DNA of 64,000 nt from Halioglobus sp. (GCA_002699145.1 PABK01000008.1:1-64000); one strand, 5' to 3'. Positions 17,428-26,490 are shown, counted from the first letter of the stretch. Numbers and translations: made by a program. The notes: generated by a model not told the origin, from the letters alone.

Positions 17428-18920
17428 GGGGTGTCTTCCTCTTCTTCCTGAGTCTTAGTGATAAAGTCCAGGGCCATCTGTACGGCCCCGCTCTTGTTTG
17501 TCTGCCGGGAGTTTGAGTCGAAAACCAGGCCCCCGTGGCGCTCAGCGCTTTGCTCTGACTCCTGAATCCTGCGGTCCAACTCATCCAGGCTATATCCGCG
17601 CTCAGCGGCCTTTTCACTACGCGGCGCGAACCCGCCACGCACTTCCATAAGGTCGGCCATGACCTCCTTCAACGGATCCACCCAGGACCAGCGTGGCGCG
17701 ATCCAGTTGATGGCCAGGTACTTATCGCGATTCTCCCAGTAGTCCGGCAGGGTAATAGCCCTGGACACAACTGCAGTATCCAGCCACTTGGCGGCCACCG
17801 GCTTGCACCATTGCTGCACGAGCAGGTGTGCCTGCAGGGCTTCGCAGCGACGCCGGAACTCCAGTAACCCGGCACGAATGCTCGAATAGTTCACACCCTT
17901 CAGGTCACCGGTCAGCTGCTCGTAAGTAACACCGGCTCCCTTTGCCACCGCGTGCAATTCCCCACGAAGCCAGCCGTCATAGGCGCTGCCGATGTCCGGC
18001 GGACTGCTAAAGGTGACCTCTTCGTCATCCTCCAGGTAATGAATGGCGCCGGGCGTGAACCTGTCCAGAGGCTCCAGCTCGCCAGGCAGCATCACCTGAT
18101 CACCAAACTCTGGGCGATCATCCTCAAGGTCTGGGGACTTGCGCTTTACAAACGCGCCGAAGAGTTGCGCCAGCTTTTGCCTCGCCAACATCGCGTCCTG
18201 CATCTCGTCAATTTCATACAGGCGGACAATGACGGAAGTGAGTTCTGGCACGCCTCGCATCTGGCCAGGGCGCGTACGGCGGAACAGGTGGACGACGCTG
18301 TGCGCCGGTACCACGATCCGCTGATTGTGCCTGGCTGTCAGGCGCTCACTTGGATGGTGGCGCCAAAGGTGATATGCAGTCCGGCGACCGATAGCATCAA
18401 ACTCGACGCCCATTTTGATCAGGCGACCACCCTCGAGCACTCGATTTAGCGCAGGATCCAGATGATCAGGCTCCATCAGCTGCAGCTGCAGCGGGACGGA
18501 CATTCCATCCTCAGGGCGACGGAAGCGCAATCGGGTCAGAAGCTCACCAGATTCGAACTGCGCACTGATACCCAGTGTCTGTAGCCCGTAGAAGCTCTCG
18601 AAGCCGTCTGCATCTGCCTCGGCCGCCCAGCGATCCCACAATGCCTGTATGTCAGGATTGGCCCAATCCGGACGCACGCCGGTACCAACCATGTTGCTCA
18701 CATAGGCATCCCTGGCGCCTTGGGCATGCGGATTGTTTCGTATGGCATTTCGGCTGCGGGACTGCAGCAGTGGCAGCGAATGTGCCAAAGGCGTATTCGG
18801 CCCGGTCGAGATGCCGCCCTTGCCCCCCATGCGTCGTGTGCTACTGGCCCCTTCGTACATGGCCCTGGCGAGGTTTGCACCGGCCGGCACACGGATTCTA
18901 GGCTTTACCATGCTGCTCAT
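17424..18920 (-). CDS. Portal protein, lambda gpB family
   Basis: 498 residues. Near the N terminus RSRNAIRNNPHAQGARDAYV is characteristic of lambda-type portals; the middle has RMGGKGGIST-type loops and VPAHSVVHLFRRTRPGQMRGVPEL, also typical. It forms the dodecameric portal through which DNA is packaged and ejected. Lies between gpW and the protease, with a 1-bp gap and a 4-bp overlap. Confidence 0.92.
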   Translation of the reverse strand: MSSMVKPRIRVPAGANLARAMYEGASSTRRMGGKGGISTGPNTPLAHSLPLLQSRSRNAIRNNPHAQGARDAYVSNMVGTGVRPDWANPDIQALWDRWAAEADADGFESFYGLQTLGISAQFESGELLTRLRFRRPEDGMSVPLQLQLMEPDHLDPALNRVLEGGRLIKMGVEFDAIGRRTAYHLWRHHPSERLTARHNQRIVVPAHSVVHLFRRTRPGQMRGVPELTSVIVRLYEIDEMQDAMLARQKLAQLFGAFVKRKSPDLEDDRPEFGDQVMLPGELEPLDRFTPGAIHYLEDDEEVTFSSPPDIGSAYDGWLRGELHAVAKGAGVTYEQLTGDLKGVNYSSIRAGLLEFRRRCEALQAHLLVQQWCKPVAAKWLDTAVVSRAITLPDYWENRDKYLAINWIAPRWSWVDPLKEVMADLMEVRGGFAPRSEKAAERGYSLDELDRRIQESEQSAERHGGLVFDSNSRQTNKSGAVQMALDFITKTQEEEEDTP

Positions 18921-18921
18921 G

Positions 18922-19158
18922 TCACAGCCCCTTGGATGTGAAGATATGCCGGGTCCGGCTACGCCGCCTGCCGGCCGCAGCCTGCTTTTGCAGGTCCGCC
19001 TCGATCAGCAACTTCATTCGCTCAATCTGTTCGGGGCTGGCTCCCTGATAAACCAGCGTTTTGCCATTCGCCGACCGGACCTGCAGCACCCGATTTCCCT
19101 GAACAGCGTCCAGCAGGGCTTGCTGGACCGACTCCAGATCTTGTTGTGTATAAGCCAT
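18922..19158 (-). CDS. Head-tail joining protein gpW
   Basis: 78 residues. MAYTQQDLESVQQALLDAVQ and the following GKTLVYQGASPEQIERMKLLIEAD fit the gpW family, which fills the connector after packaging so that tails can attach. The basic tail (RRRSRTRH) is usual. Located between TerL and the portal gene, exactly as in lambda. Confidence 0.88.
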   Translation of the reverse strand: MAYTQQDLESVQQALLDAVQGNRVLQVRSANGKTLVYQGASPEQIERMKLLIEADLQKQAAAGRRRSRTRHIFTSKGL

Positions 19159-19167
19159 TGAGGTTTC

Positions 19168-21258
19168 CTAAAGGTTCGACTTGACCACGCGCCGCCGGCG
19201 GCGGCCGCGATGCGACCGGTGACCGGCCTGGTCGCCGGGCTCTTCCCGCGCTTCTGGATCAAATATCAGCGTGTTGCGCGGCCAATCTTCGGCCCAAGGC
19301 GGCGGGGCCTGCCAGTTGACCGTTTCCAGGCCCAAGATGATGTACAGCGCCACCGCGTAAGCGCACAGGTCAAAAGCCTCATTCGGCCGCTTGCCGGGCT
19401 TCTTCCACTTCCCGGTGGCGGCGTCCTTGACCTCATAGGTCAGCTCGTCAAACCACCACCGCCCCAACCAGTCGGGCACATGCATATACCCAGCGCCGGG
19501 GCTATCCCGATCCATCGCCAGCGCAACGATATCTTTTAGCAGGTCAGTGCCCAATATCCACAGAGGCACATCACCCCGGGCCTTGGATTTACGCGACTTG
19601 CGACCCGAATTGTCTGGATAGGTCTTCCTGACGCGGTTTGACGTTTTCGTGCTGCCGCCCTTAAGCAGGTAAACCCTGTCCTGCAGCCCATCCCTTTTCA
19701 GACGCCGGTAATAGTCGTACGCCTGTGACGTCACCGACTCTTCGCCATGGCCCTCACCACCAGTGTCGACACCCATCGCCGCTATGGGCATCCGGCGTCC
19801 GGATCCGTCTGCCAGCCGATAAGACCTGCGCAGCACGTCCCTGGTCAACAGATCCCAATCCTCGCCGTGGGTGGCCGGGCTGATCCTCCGCGGCTCCTGG
19901 TCATTATTCGGCCCGCGGTCCTCCTTGATATTGAACCGGTCCACAAGCCACATTTCCCGCCCAGGCCCAAATCCATGAATCTGCACCACAAAGCGCCGAT
20001 TCTTTCCGCCTTGGACATCCACAGTGGCGATCAACACGCGCACGCCTGCCGGCACCGTGCGATGCTCGATGGCTTCGGTGCGGTCCATGAGCTGCAGGCT
20101 GGACCGGGACTTCGCAGAAACTCTGCTCTTGTACGGCCGCCCCCAGTCTGTGTTGATGACCGTTTTGAGATCTTCCTGGTCACCAGTTTCCGCAAAGGTC
20201 GCTTCCGCCGCGGCCAGCTTCGCCCTCAGCTGACCCCAGGTCTGGTAGGCCGCCGCGGGACCCTCCATCCAGAACGACGCAATCCGGACCGGCCGCCTGG
20301 CGCCATGGATGACGCCATCCACGTCTAGCTCGCAGCCTTCAGGCAGCCAGCGGTGCTCTCTGTTCAGCTGCCGCTTTTTCTTCGGGTCCAGCTCCACTGC
20401 GCAGTGCGGGCAAAAAACCAGGCCAGACTCCATGTTGAAGTTTTCTTTGACTGGCTGGAACCACTGCCGGCATCCCTTCTCGGGGCACTGCCAGTATAGG
20501 CGGCGCCGGTCCCCCTGGTTGTACAGATCCAGGATGCCCGTTGTGGGTGGAGCCCGGTGCGGCTCGTCTTCAGGGAGCCGCCAATCCGCATCCAGCACGG
20601 GTCGACCCGGGGACGACTCGGCCATCGTCATGCCGGTGGAGCCGAATGTCTGAGTGCGCTTGCCGGCCAACTGGAACGCGGATCCCTCGCCGCCAATGTC
20701 GGGGGGCATCCGGTCATAGTCCGTCAGCAGCACGAACTGATAGTCGGAGCTGGCGAACACGTTCTTGCTGGGCCATTTGATCGCCAGGTAATTGCCCGCG
20801 CGGAATATTTTGTCGTGGACGTTGTTGTCGTTTGCCCTGGGACTCAGCCGCTCCAGCAAGTCCGGCGATGCGTTAAACTCCCGGTCCAGTCGCTTCTTGG
20901 AAAATTCGCGCGCCTTTTCCTCGGTGATCTGGGCCAGCAGGCCGTCACCGGGATCATTGATAACCTTGTAGGCGATATACCCGTCTATCAGGCCAAGGGT
21001 CTTCCCAGTCCTGGCAGGGCCGGCAAAAATCACCGCGTCATACAATCGGGAGCCCATGCAATCCATGGGCTCTACCATGTAGGGCGTTTTCTCCGGCGAC
21101 CACAGCGTCCGGGTGCCATTACCGTGCACGACGTAGAGCGATTCGCGCGCCGCATCGCTTACCCGGATGCGCCGCGGCGGACGCAGCAAATCCGTAATAC
21201 CAAGCGCCGACTCTGTGGCGCGGGTGCGGAACGCCTCGGCGTGGTTGTCAGCCGTCAC
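19168..21258 (-). CDS. Terminase large subunit, GpA family
   Basis: 696 residues. N-terminal packaging ATPase with Walker A AGPARTGKT (about residues 79-87) and SSDYQFVLLTDYDRMPPD further on; a zinc-like CPEKGC...CPHC pair (about 255-290); and a C-terminal nuclease region with TVDVQGGKNRRFVVQIHGFG. It cuts and pumps DNA into the prohead together with the small subunit upstream. The GpA type goes with cos packaging in lambda. Its ATG overlaps the TerS stop. Confidence 0.93.
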   Translation of the reverse strand: MTADNHAEAFRTRATESALGITDLLRPPRRIRVSDAARESLYVVHGNGTRTLWSPEKTPYMVEPMDCMGSRLYDAVIFAGPARTGKTLGLIDGYIAYKVINDPGDGLLAQITEEKAREFSKKRLDREFNASPDLLERLSPRANDNNVHDKIFRAGNYLAIKWPSKNVFASSDYQFVLLTDYDRMPPDIGGEGSAFQLAGKRTQTFGSTGMTMAESSPGRPVLDADWRLPEDEPHRAPPTTGILDLYNQGDRRRLYWQCPEKGCRQWFQPVKENFNMESGLVFCPHCAVELDPKKKRQLNREHRWLPEGCELDVDGVIHGARRPVRIASFWMEGPAAAYQTWGQLRAKLAAAEATFAETGDQEDLKTVINTDWGRPYKSRVSAKSRSSLQLMDRTEAIEHRTVPAGVRVLIATVDVQGGKNRRFVVQIHGFGPGREMWLVDRFNIKEDRGPNNDQEPRRISPATHGEDWDLLTRDVLRRSYRLADGSGRRMPIAAMGVDTGGEGHGEESVTSQAYDYYRRLKRDGLQDRVYLLKGGSTKTSNRVRKTYPDNSGRKSRKSKARGDVPLWILGTDLLKDIVALAMDRDSPGAGYMHVPDWLGRWWFDELTYEVKDAATGKWKKPGKRPNEAFDLCAYAVALYIILGLETVNWQAPPPWAEDWPRNTLIFDPEAREEPGDQAGHRSHRGRRRRRVVKSNL

Positions 21259-21761
21259 TATTCGTCGACCTCTGATTCCAGCGCCCTGGACACAGCGGCC
21301 GCTGTTTCGTTGCGCACGCCGTCAAGCACTTCCTGGACCAGCACAAGACCCTCCGGCGCCAGGTTCGCATCTCGCTCCAGTATGTCTGGGATCGAATCCA
21401 GGGCTGCCGCAACGGTCTTGCAGAACGCGGCCAGGCATCGTGCGTGTTCGGACTCAGGAATCAGCCCGCCCAGCTTTTCCTCGAGCTGCACGCGATACAG
21501 CTCAGACTGATACCACGCCTTACGGGCCTCCGGAAAACTATCCAGATCCAGATCTCCGCCAGGGCTACTGCCCGCTGGCGAATACATGAACTTGACCACC
21601 TGCCGCGCGTCGTAGACCGGATTGCCACGCACCTGGTCGGCCGGGGGGATCCCGGACTGCCCGATCCGCTTCGACACCGTTTTGCGGTCCATACCGAGGA
21701 AGTCCGCCAGCTTGCTGACGGACCAGTGGTATGCAGCTTCGGTGCCAACAACCTTGGCCAA
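21258..21761 (-). CDS. Terminase small subunit, Nu1-like/DUF1441
   Basis: 167 residues. The N-terminal winged helix (WSVSKLADFLGMDRKTVSKRIGQSGI) is the DNA-recognition domain typical of this group; the C-terminal half is helical for oligomerisation and TerL contact. It should bind the cos region just upstream (21762-21982). First gene of the head module. Confidence 0.82.
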   Translation of the reverse strand: MAKVVGTEAAYHWSVSKLADFLGMDRKTVSKRIGQSGIPPADQVRGNPVYDARQVVKFMYSPAGSSPGGDLDLDSFPEARKAWYQSELYRVQLEEKLGGLIPESEHARCLAAFCKTVAAALDSIPDILERDANLAPEGLVLVQEVLDGVRNETAAAVSRALESEVDE

Positions 21762-21982
21762 AACGCCCCCAGACCGACCTGTGGCCGCGCTTCACCCCGG
21801 CAGCTGCAGGTCTCCCCCTTCCCCACCTTCCCCAGGCGGGCCACTGCGAGATAATTACTATATTTCAAGCGGAATTTACAATTTACGGGAGACCTGCAGC
21901 TGAGGCCCTACAACCCGAAAAACTATCCGAAGGCCGCGATTTCCGCGCCCCCGTGGACACTGGCTATCAGGGTAAGGACCCG
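21762..21982. other. Predicted cos/packaging region with 16-bp inverted repeat
   Basis: Non-coding stretch between Rz1 and the small terminase gene, the position of cos in lambda. It holds a perfect 16-bp inverted repeat, CAGCTGCAGGTCTCCC at 21801-21816 and its complement at 21887-21902, flanking an AT-rich core (21850-21885) that could bend or melt. The cut site itself cannot be read from sequence. Confidence 0.5.
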
Positions 21983-22315
21983 CTAACCCCCGCCATCATC
22001 GGCGCGGCCCGCCGGCAGGCAAACCTCGCGCACGTAATCCTGCAGCGTGCGCACGCGGTCCGCCAGCTCCCAATACCGCGCGTTGTTTTCAGCCGCAGCG
22101 CGCAGCACGTCACCCGAGCTTGCCGGCCGATCAGGTGGAAGCATACGCAGCTGAGATGGTGCCAACATGTCGCGCGGATCAGGGCTCGGAATCACCGGAC
22201 ACAGGTCCACGTGCCGTGGCGTTGAAGCCGCGCACCCCAGCAAGATCCAAGCAATCGCCAGCGGCGGCATCATTCTCCATGTATTGTTCCAGCGCATGGT
22301 CCACCATCCCTTCAT
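21983..22315 (-). CDS. o-spanin Rz1-like lipoprotein, nested in Rz
   Basis: About 110 residues from the ATG at 22315 (22297 is an alternative). The signal segment PPLAIAWILLGC ends in a lipobox, then a Pro-rich domain follows, as in Rz1. It starts within the Rz gene in another frame and runs past the Rz stop. With Rz it fuses inner and outer membranes at the end of lysis. The open frame extends upstream to 22531, but that part precedes the signal peptide and is probably not translated. Confidence 0.78.
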   Translation of the reverse strand: MKGWWTMRWNNTWRMMPPLAIAWILLGCAASTPRHVDLCPVIPSPDPRDMLAPSQLRMLPPDRPASSGDVLRAAAENNARYWELADRVRTLQDYVREVCLPAGRADDGGG

Positions 22316-22601
22316 ATTCTGCTCGCAGCTGGTCCCGGCGAAGCGCCTCGCGCTCAACTGCCTCGAGCCTGCCCAGCCGCTCGTTCGCAAGCGCGCGACC
22401 CGCCTTCTCCGCGGCCAAAGCCGCGCGCGCCGTACCAAGCTCAAGCTCTGCCATCCGCTCGCCGAGGCGCCACGCCTGCACTTGCCAGCCAGCACCGGCC
22501 GCCAACGACACCACCGTCGCAGCCGCCGCAACCCGCCAGGGCACCCGGGACTTAAGGACTGCCAACATCACGCTGCGCGAAAGCCGCGGCCACATTGGCA
22601 A
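22179..22601 (-). CDS. i-spanin Rz-like protein
   Basis: 140 residues. One N-terminal membrane segment (VAAAATVVSLAAGAGWQVQA, about 23-42) followed by a long coiled coil (MAELELGTARAALAAEKAGR and on), with the C-terminal part in the periplasm. This topology, with a nested lipoprotein frame, is diagnostic of a spanin pair. Overlaps the end of the holin-like gene by 50 bp. Confidence 0.8.
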   Translation of the reverse strand: MPMWPRLSRSVMLAVLKSRVPWRVAAAATVVSLAAGAGWQVQAWRLGERMAELELGTARAALAAEKAGRALANERLGRLEAVEREALRRDQLRAEYEGMVDHALEQYMENDAAAGDCLDLAGVRGFNATARGPVSGDSEP

Positions 22602-22746
22602 AAGAGTACGAGGCGATCACCGCAGAACTGATCATCGCGTAATCTGCGCCAGTTATCTTACCGGTAGCCATTGCAAAGGACGCAGGCACCTGAACAAGCA
22701 GCGTAACCAGGAATTTTCGCGACCTGAATTTGTTGTCCATGCTCAA
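22552..22746 (-). CDS. Putative small holin
   Basis: 64 residues. A basic start (MDNKFRSRKF) and two hydrophobic stretches, FLVTLLVQVPASFAMATG and YAMISSAVIASYSFANVAAA, resemble short phage proteins annotated as holins. It follows the endolysin gene with a 4-bp overlap and precedes Rz. It would form the membrane lesion that releases the endolysin. Start at M1 or M3. Confidence 0.65.
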   Translation of the reverse strand: MSMDNKFRSRKFLVTLLVQVPASFAMATGKITGADYAMISSAVIASYSFANVAAAFAQRDVGSP

Positions 22747-23171
22747 CCCGGTATCAGCTCGTAGTGCGGCAGGTCATGGAGCTGCTGGTCCACAGTCCTG
22801 CCATCCGAATCCCAATCGCCGCCCCATCGTATTCTGTGCTGCATGCGGCCCTCCGCCCTCAGCCGGCGTGCCACTTCATCAACTCGCCCAGCAAGTACGC
22901 AAAAGGCCTTTGCATCGCCCCAGTCTATGTCACGGATCTGAGCTTCATACGGTGCCAGATCAACAGCCCAACTGGGCTCACGGTTGTGCTTCGAGTCAGG
23001 CCACTGCAGCGATGATGCTCCCGCTCGGTATGCGGCATCTTGATCTTCCCTGGATCGGAATCCACACACCACAGTGATGTCATAGTGTGCGATCAGTTCA
23101 CGGCAAAGCACCTGCAGATCTTGGTGGCAGGTCGCCAGGCGGCGGCGGCTGGCCAGGCTGAACTCAGGCAT
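22743..23171 (-). CDS. Endolysin, peptidase M15 (L-alanyl-D-glutamate type)
   Basis: 142 residues from the ATG at 23171, which overlaps the upstream stop (ATGCCTGA); an in-frame ATG at 23204 adds 11 residues but fits less well. Zinc ligands: SKHNREPSWAVDL holds the first His and the Asp, and LHDLPHYEL holds the last His. FRSREDQDAAYRAGAS is also typical of M15 endolysins. It cleaves the peptidoglycan stem peptide. No signal peptide, so release depends on the holin. Confidence 0.87.
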   Translation of the reverse strand: MPEFSLASRRRLATCHQDLQVLCRELIAHYDITVVCGFRSREDQDAAYRAGASSLQWPDSKHNREPSWAVDLAPYEAQIRDIDWGDAKAFCVLAGRVDEVARRLRAEGRMQHRIRWGGDWDSDGRTVDQQLHDLPHYELIPG

Positions 23172-23481
23172 TGGGCACGCCTTGGGCCTTGACTCGCAGA
23201 TCATCTTCGATCTCTACGGCTTCGCCTGTGCTGGGATTCCACAGGTCTGCGTAAACCTTGTAATCACCTGGCTCCCACGAATTGGTAGCATCCCTGGAAA
23301 ACAACCCCACGAAACGGGTGCCGGCATCGTTCTTCTGCGTCAAATCCATCTGCCCAATGGCTGAGGCGCCCGGAGAGGCCTTCACCATGACCCTGCAGCT
23401 CCAGCCAGTCAGCTCCGGATCTCCCTCCAGGCCATACTTAAGGCCAAGGCTGGCACCCTGCGCAATCACCCTGCCCGCCAT
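23164..23481 (-). CDS. Hypothetical protein between fibre and lysis genes
   Basis: 105 residues, beta-rich (LTGWSCRVMVKASPGASAIG, WEPGDYKVYADLWNPSTGEAV), like a small immunoglobulin or jelly-roll domain. Comparable small proteins occur near tail fibre genes in other phages. Overlaps the repeat protein gene upstream and the endolysin downstream. Role unknown; a virion fibre accessory is the best guess. Confidence 0.5.
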   Translation of the reverse strand: MAGRVIAQGASLGLKYGLEGDPELTGWSCRVMVKASPGASAIGQMDLTQKNDAGTRFVGLFSRDATNSWEPGDYKVYADLWNPSTGEAVEIEDDLRVKAQGVPNA

Positions 23482-24050
23482 GTCAGCCCTCCGACGGATT
23501 CAAGTTGAGCGGGCGCACCCACAGAATCAAATGTCTGTAGAGACGCCACGGAATCCAGATAAATCAGGATGTCTTGCCCGTCAAGATTCTGACGGTACAC
23601 GAGACTTACCGTCTGACCGGCGGTATTGAACAGCCCTGCCGCGGGGCGAAGAACTCGATGAATATTCGCGCTCGCATCCTGACCAGACATCTCGAACACA
23701 CCATGGCCAGCGATCAGGCGATAGGCCTTCAGCAGGGAAATGTCCCGGCCCTCGAAAGTGTAAACGCCAGAAATCGCTTCTAGCCTGCGATGCACGCGAA
23801 ACGTGGCGTCTTGACCTTGAGTAACGAAACCACCGGAACTGGCCACCAGGGCATGTTCCTGAACCACCCGAAAGTCCGCATTCTGACCGGAAGTTGAGAA
23901 ATCACCTTCGCCCGCTTGTAGATAACGCTGGGAGACCAATCCTGCCGCAGGCCCGACGGTCTCAAAAACACCAGTTTCTGCAGAAAGTAGATATGTTGCG
24001 GACGCAAACTGAAAGAATGTCGTGCCGACTGCAAATGTGCCTACAGACAC
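23466..24050 (-). CDS. Repeat protein, putative tail fibre component
   Basis: 194 residues with about six imperfect repeats of 22-23 residues. The pattern is R-x-L-x-A-x-x-G-x-F-x-x-x-G-Q-D-A; clear copies are GDFSTSGQNADFRVVQE, GGFVTQGQDATFRVHR and GVFEMSGQDASANIHR. Such short regular repeats suggest a beta-solenoid or a fibrous shaft. It directly follows the GH5-like gene on the same strand (1-bp gap), so it probably belongs to the same fibre. Confidence 0.55.
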   Translation of the reverse strand: MSVGTFAVGTTFFQFASATYLLSAETGVFETVGPAAGLVSQRYLQAGEGDFSTSGQNADFRVVQEHALVASSGGFVTQGQDATFRVHRRLEAISGVYTFEGRDISLLKAYRLIAGHGVFEMSGQDASANIHRVLRPAAGLFNTAGQTVSLVYRQNLDGQDILIYLDSVASLQTFDSVGAPAQLESVGGLTWRAG

Positions 24051-25205
24051 TTAAAAGTCCCCGGAATCATAAGTCAGCATCAGCTCCAGCGATGCCTTGT
24101 CCTTAGCGTAATACTGATCGTTGGCGCCAATCGCAGGATAAACGACCGGATGCGGCTGCGGAGCAAATGCCGCAGGCGGGTAGCCGTATGAATATGAAAT
24201 CAACCCGCCGAGATATGTAAAGATCGCCGCTATGGTGTCCACGTTTTCTGATGCTGTTTCGGACACGGCCTGCCACTCGCCGCAGACAACCGGCACGGTC
24301 GCGCTTGCCCAGGACGAGATATAGCCAAGCGTGTCATCTATATCTCCCGGAAAGCGGTCCGACGTTGGGTAAAAATGCGGCTGGCAAAAATCCAGCAGGT
24401 CCTGCGTGTTCGCGTAACCGAATGCGCCACTTGGAAATGGCAGAACCCCGCACGTAACCAGCGCGTCAGGGTCAACAGCCTTGATGGCGTCACGCTCCTG
24501 CGTTATCCAGTCGCGCACCGTGTCGTCGTCCACCGAAGCCCCCTCCGCAACGCACTGGTTGTAGTAGACTCCTTGGCTGCCGTAGTTACCAGCGAATATG
24601 TCTGCAGTGGGGTCGGCGCTTATGTACGGCTCGTTAATGAGGTCATAGGCCATTACCGTTGTCGCGTTCCCCGAGTCGACAACAGCCTGCACCAGTTGTG
24701 TCCAGAAATACTCCTGCACGTCCCAGCGATCGGCGTATGGCAAAGCCTCGTACCACGCAGGAGCATCATCCGGCACCCCGACATTGCAGCCGCACAGAAT
24801 CATGTACAGGCCCGCCTGTCTGGCTTGGTCGACCTGATAGATCAGGTTAGCCATTTGCGTGGTGCGCACGGAAAGGCTGTTTTCGTCCGCCCCGGTGATG
24901 TACTGAAACATCTGCAATTGCACGCGGTGGACATTTGCTCCCATGCGCTTATTACCACGCAACTCGCTGCGGATTGCGGACTTCACGGCGGCGGCCTGCG
25001 TCTCGTAGTAATCATCCCAGTGCTGGATGACCGCTGAGCCGTGGTCGAACTCCAGATTGTGGAACCCGTAGGGGTTAATCACTCCGGTTTCGGCAGTGAC
25101 CAGCGAAGATCCGATCGTTGCGACACGCGGCAAGGTATGCCGCAGCTTGATAGCGGACCCGCCAATCGCGACGCGGCTTGTGCCGACCTTGACGCCTTTA
25201 GACAT
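24051..25205 (-). CDS. Glycoside hydrolase family 5-like (clan GH-A) tail enzyme
   Basis: 384 residues. Clan GH-A marks in order: NVHRVQLQMF (about 91-100), DLINEPYI with the probable acid/base Glu192, HFYP (277-280), and VVCGEW with the probable nucleophile Glu310. These match the cellulase/mannanase family GH5. No signal peptide: it begins with a beta-rich 40-residue stretch that may dock it on the virion. Sits between two fibre genes, overlapping the upstream one by 8 bp. It probably cuts a host surface polysaccharide. The substrate cannot be told from sequence. Confidence 0.78.
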   Translation of the reverse strand: MSKGVKVGTSRVAIGGSAIKLRHTLPRVATIGSSLVTAETGVINPYGFHNLEFDHGSAVIQHWDDYYETQAAAVKSAIRSELRGNKRMGANVHRVQLQMFQYITGADENSLSVRTTQMANLIYQVDQARQAGLYMILCGCNVGVPDDAPAWYEALPYADRWDVQEYFWTQLVQAVVDSGNATTVMAYDLINEPYISADPTADIFAGNYGSQGVYYNQCVAEGASVDDDTVRDWITQERDAIKAVDPDALVTCGVLPFPSGAFGYANTQDLLDFCQPHFYPTSDRFPGDIDDTLGYISSWASATVPVVCGEWQAVSETASENVDTIAAIFTYLGGLISYSYGYPPAAFAPQPHPVVYPAIGANDQYYAKDKASLELMLTYDSGDF

Positions 25206-26451
25206 CGTAGGTCACGCCCATTGCGTGCTTGAATGAATGGGCGCCTACTGGATAAAACTTCTTCTCACTGGACGATGTCAGATCATGCGCAGCAATAGCC
25301 ATCTCCATCAGCGTGAAGTTGGCCATTACGCGGGTTGAGTCCAGTATTGTCGCCTCCAGCGCGCCATCGATATAAAACCGGGTTTCCGCGTCGTCATGGT
25401 CATACACTATGCGGAAAGTCTTGTTGGTGGTCGAGCCAGCCACACCCGTATCAGTTTTGGTAACACCGCCAGCGTTGCGCACCACAGCGTGCCAGTTGTT
25501 GCTGCTCGGTGTCAGCTCAAAGAACATGCCCTGCGGGTTTACCGCTGTGACCGTCGACAAGAAACCAACGTAGTAATGGTGGCCATTGGACACAGGGTCA
25601 GTGTCGCTGGTGCCGCACATCCAAGACTGGTCAAACGACCTGTTACCAGCCCAGAAGGAAACTGCCATAGAGCTTTTTAGGGACACCCTGCCCGTTGACG
25701 AACTGCCGGTAGTCAGTGTTACAACCTGCCCGAGAAAGTTGGTTACGGTTGCGCCCGCGCCCGTGCCGCTCTGGTTGACCGTGTAAGGGTCCTTTCCAAA
25801 GTCATCGCCATCGGAGCTTGTGAAGCCTATCGGCGCCCCAAAAAAAGCGCACGCGCCCTGGACAGAGCTTTTTGCTCGGGTGAAGATGATTTCTGACATG
25901 GTGCGGTCGAATTGGTCGACCGTGGCCTTTCTTCCGTTACCGCCCTGCTCAACCGGAACAAACTCTGCGCCGGTAAGGGCAGACGCGGCGGTCATGTCCC
26001 CAATATCAACGTCCTGCAACGCCGCAATGTCGTCAGCCATGTCGTTAATATTTTCGGCCGCCGTGACCGTAATGTACCCTAGTTTGGTGCGCTCGGCGGG
26101 GGTGAGGATTTTGGCGTTTGTACCCTCCACCATATTTGACATGTCTTTCAGCGAGTCCGCGTCAGCAACCAGCCGGATTTCTATATTGCCTCCAGACCAG
26201 TTCACTGCATTGTCGGAGTTGCTGGAGTTGATAACTGTGTCCACAGACAGGCTGGTGCCCGATGCGGTGTATGTGCCCTCAAAAAGCATGTAATCGGTGC
26301 CGGAGGCATCGATAGCGAAGAACGTGCGCGAATCACCCTCGCCCAACACGTCGGGTATTCCCCGGTGATACTTCAGCGCAGTCGTCAAGGTCAGCGGTCC
26401 TGTGCCGGTGGTGGCAGACCTGCTGCCCGTGTTGTTTTCGAAATCCGACAT
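25198..26451 (-). CDS. Tail fibre protein with C-terminal LamG-like domain
   Basis: 417 residues. The N-terminal 100 are Ser/Thr/Gly-rich; the stretch 105-190 has helical heptads (MVEGTNAKILTPAERTKLGY, NINDMADDIAALQDVD) typical of trimeric fibre stalks. The C-terminal 200 look like a concanavalin/LamG jelly roll (FRIVYDHDDAETRFYIDGALEA). Probably binds a receptor or carries the GH5-like enzyme encoded just downstream. Confidence 0.65.
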   Translation of the reverse strand: MSDFENNTGSRSATTGTGPLTLTTALKYHRGIPDVLGEGDSRTFFAIDASGTDYMLFEGTYTASGTSLSVDTVINSSNSDNAVNWSGGNIEIRLVADADSLKDMSNMVEGTNAKILTPAERTKLGYITVTAAENINDMADDIAALQDVDIGDMTAASALTGAEFVPVEQGGNGRKATVDQFDRTMSEIIFTRAKSSVQGACAFFGAPIGFTSSDGDDFGKDPYTVNQSGTGAGATVTNFLGQVVTLTTGSSSTGRVSLKSSMAVSFWAGNRSFDQSWMCGTSDTDPVSNGHHYYVGFLSTVTAVNPQGMFFELTPSSNNWHAVVRNAGGVTKTDTGVAGSTTNKTFRIVYDHDDAETRFYIDGALEATILDSTRVMANFTLMEMAIAAHDLTSSSEKKFYPVGAHSFKHAMGVTYDV

Positions 26452-26490
26452 CCTACGCTAGCACTCGCGTCTTTCTCATGGGTTGGGCGC

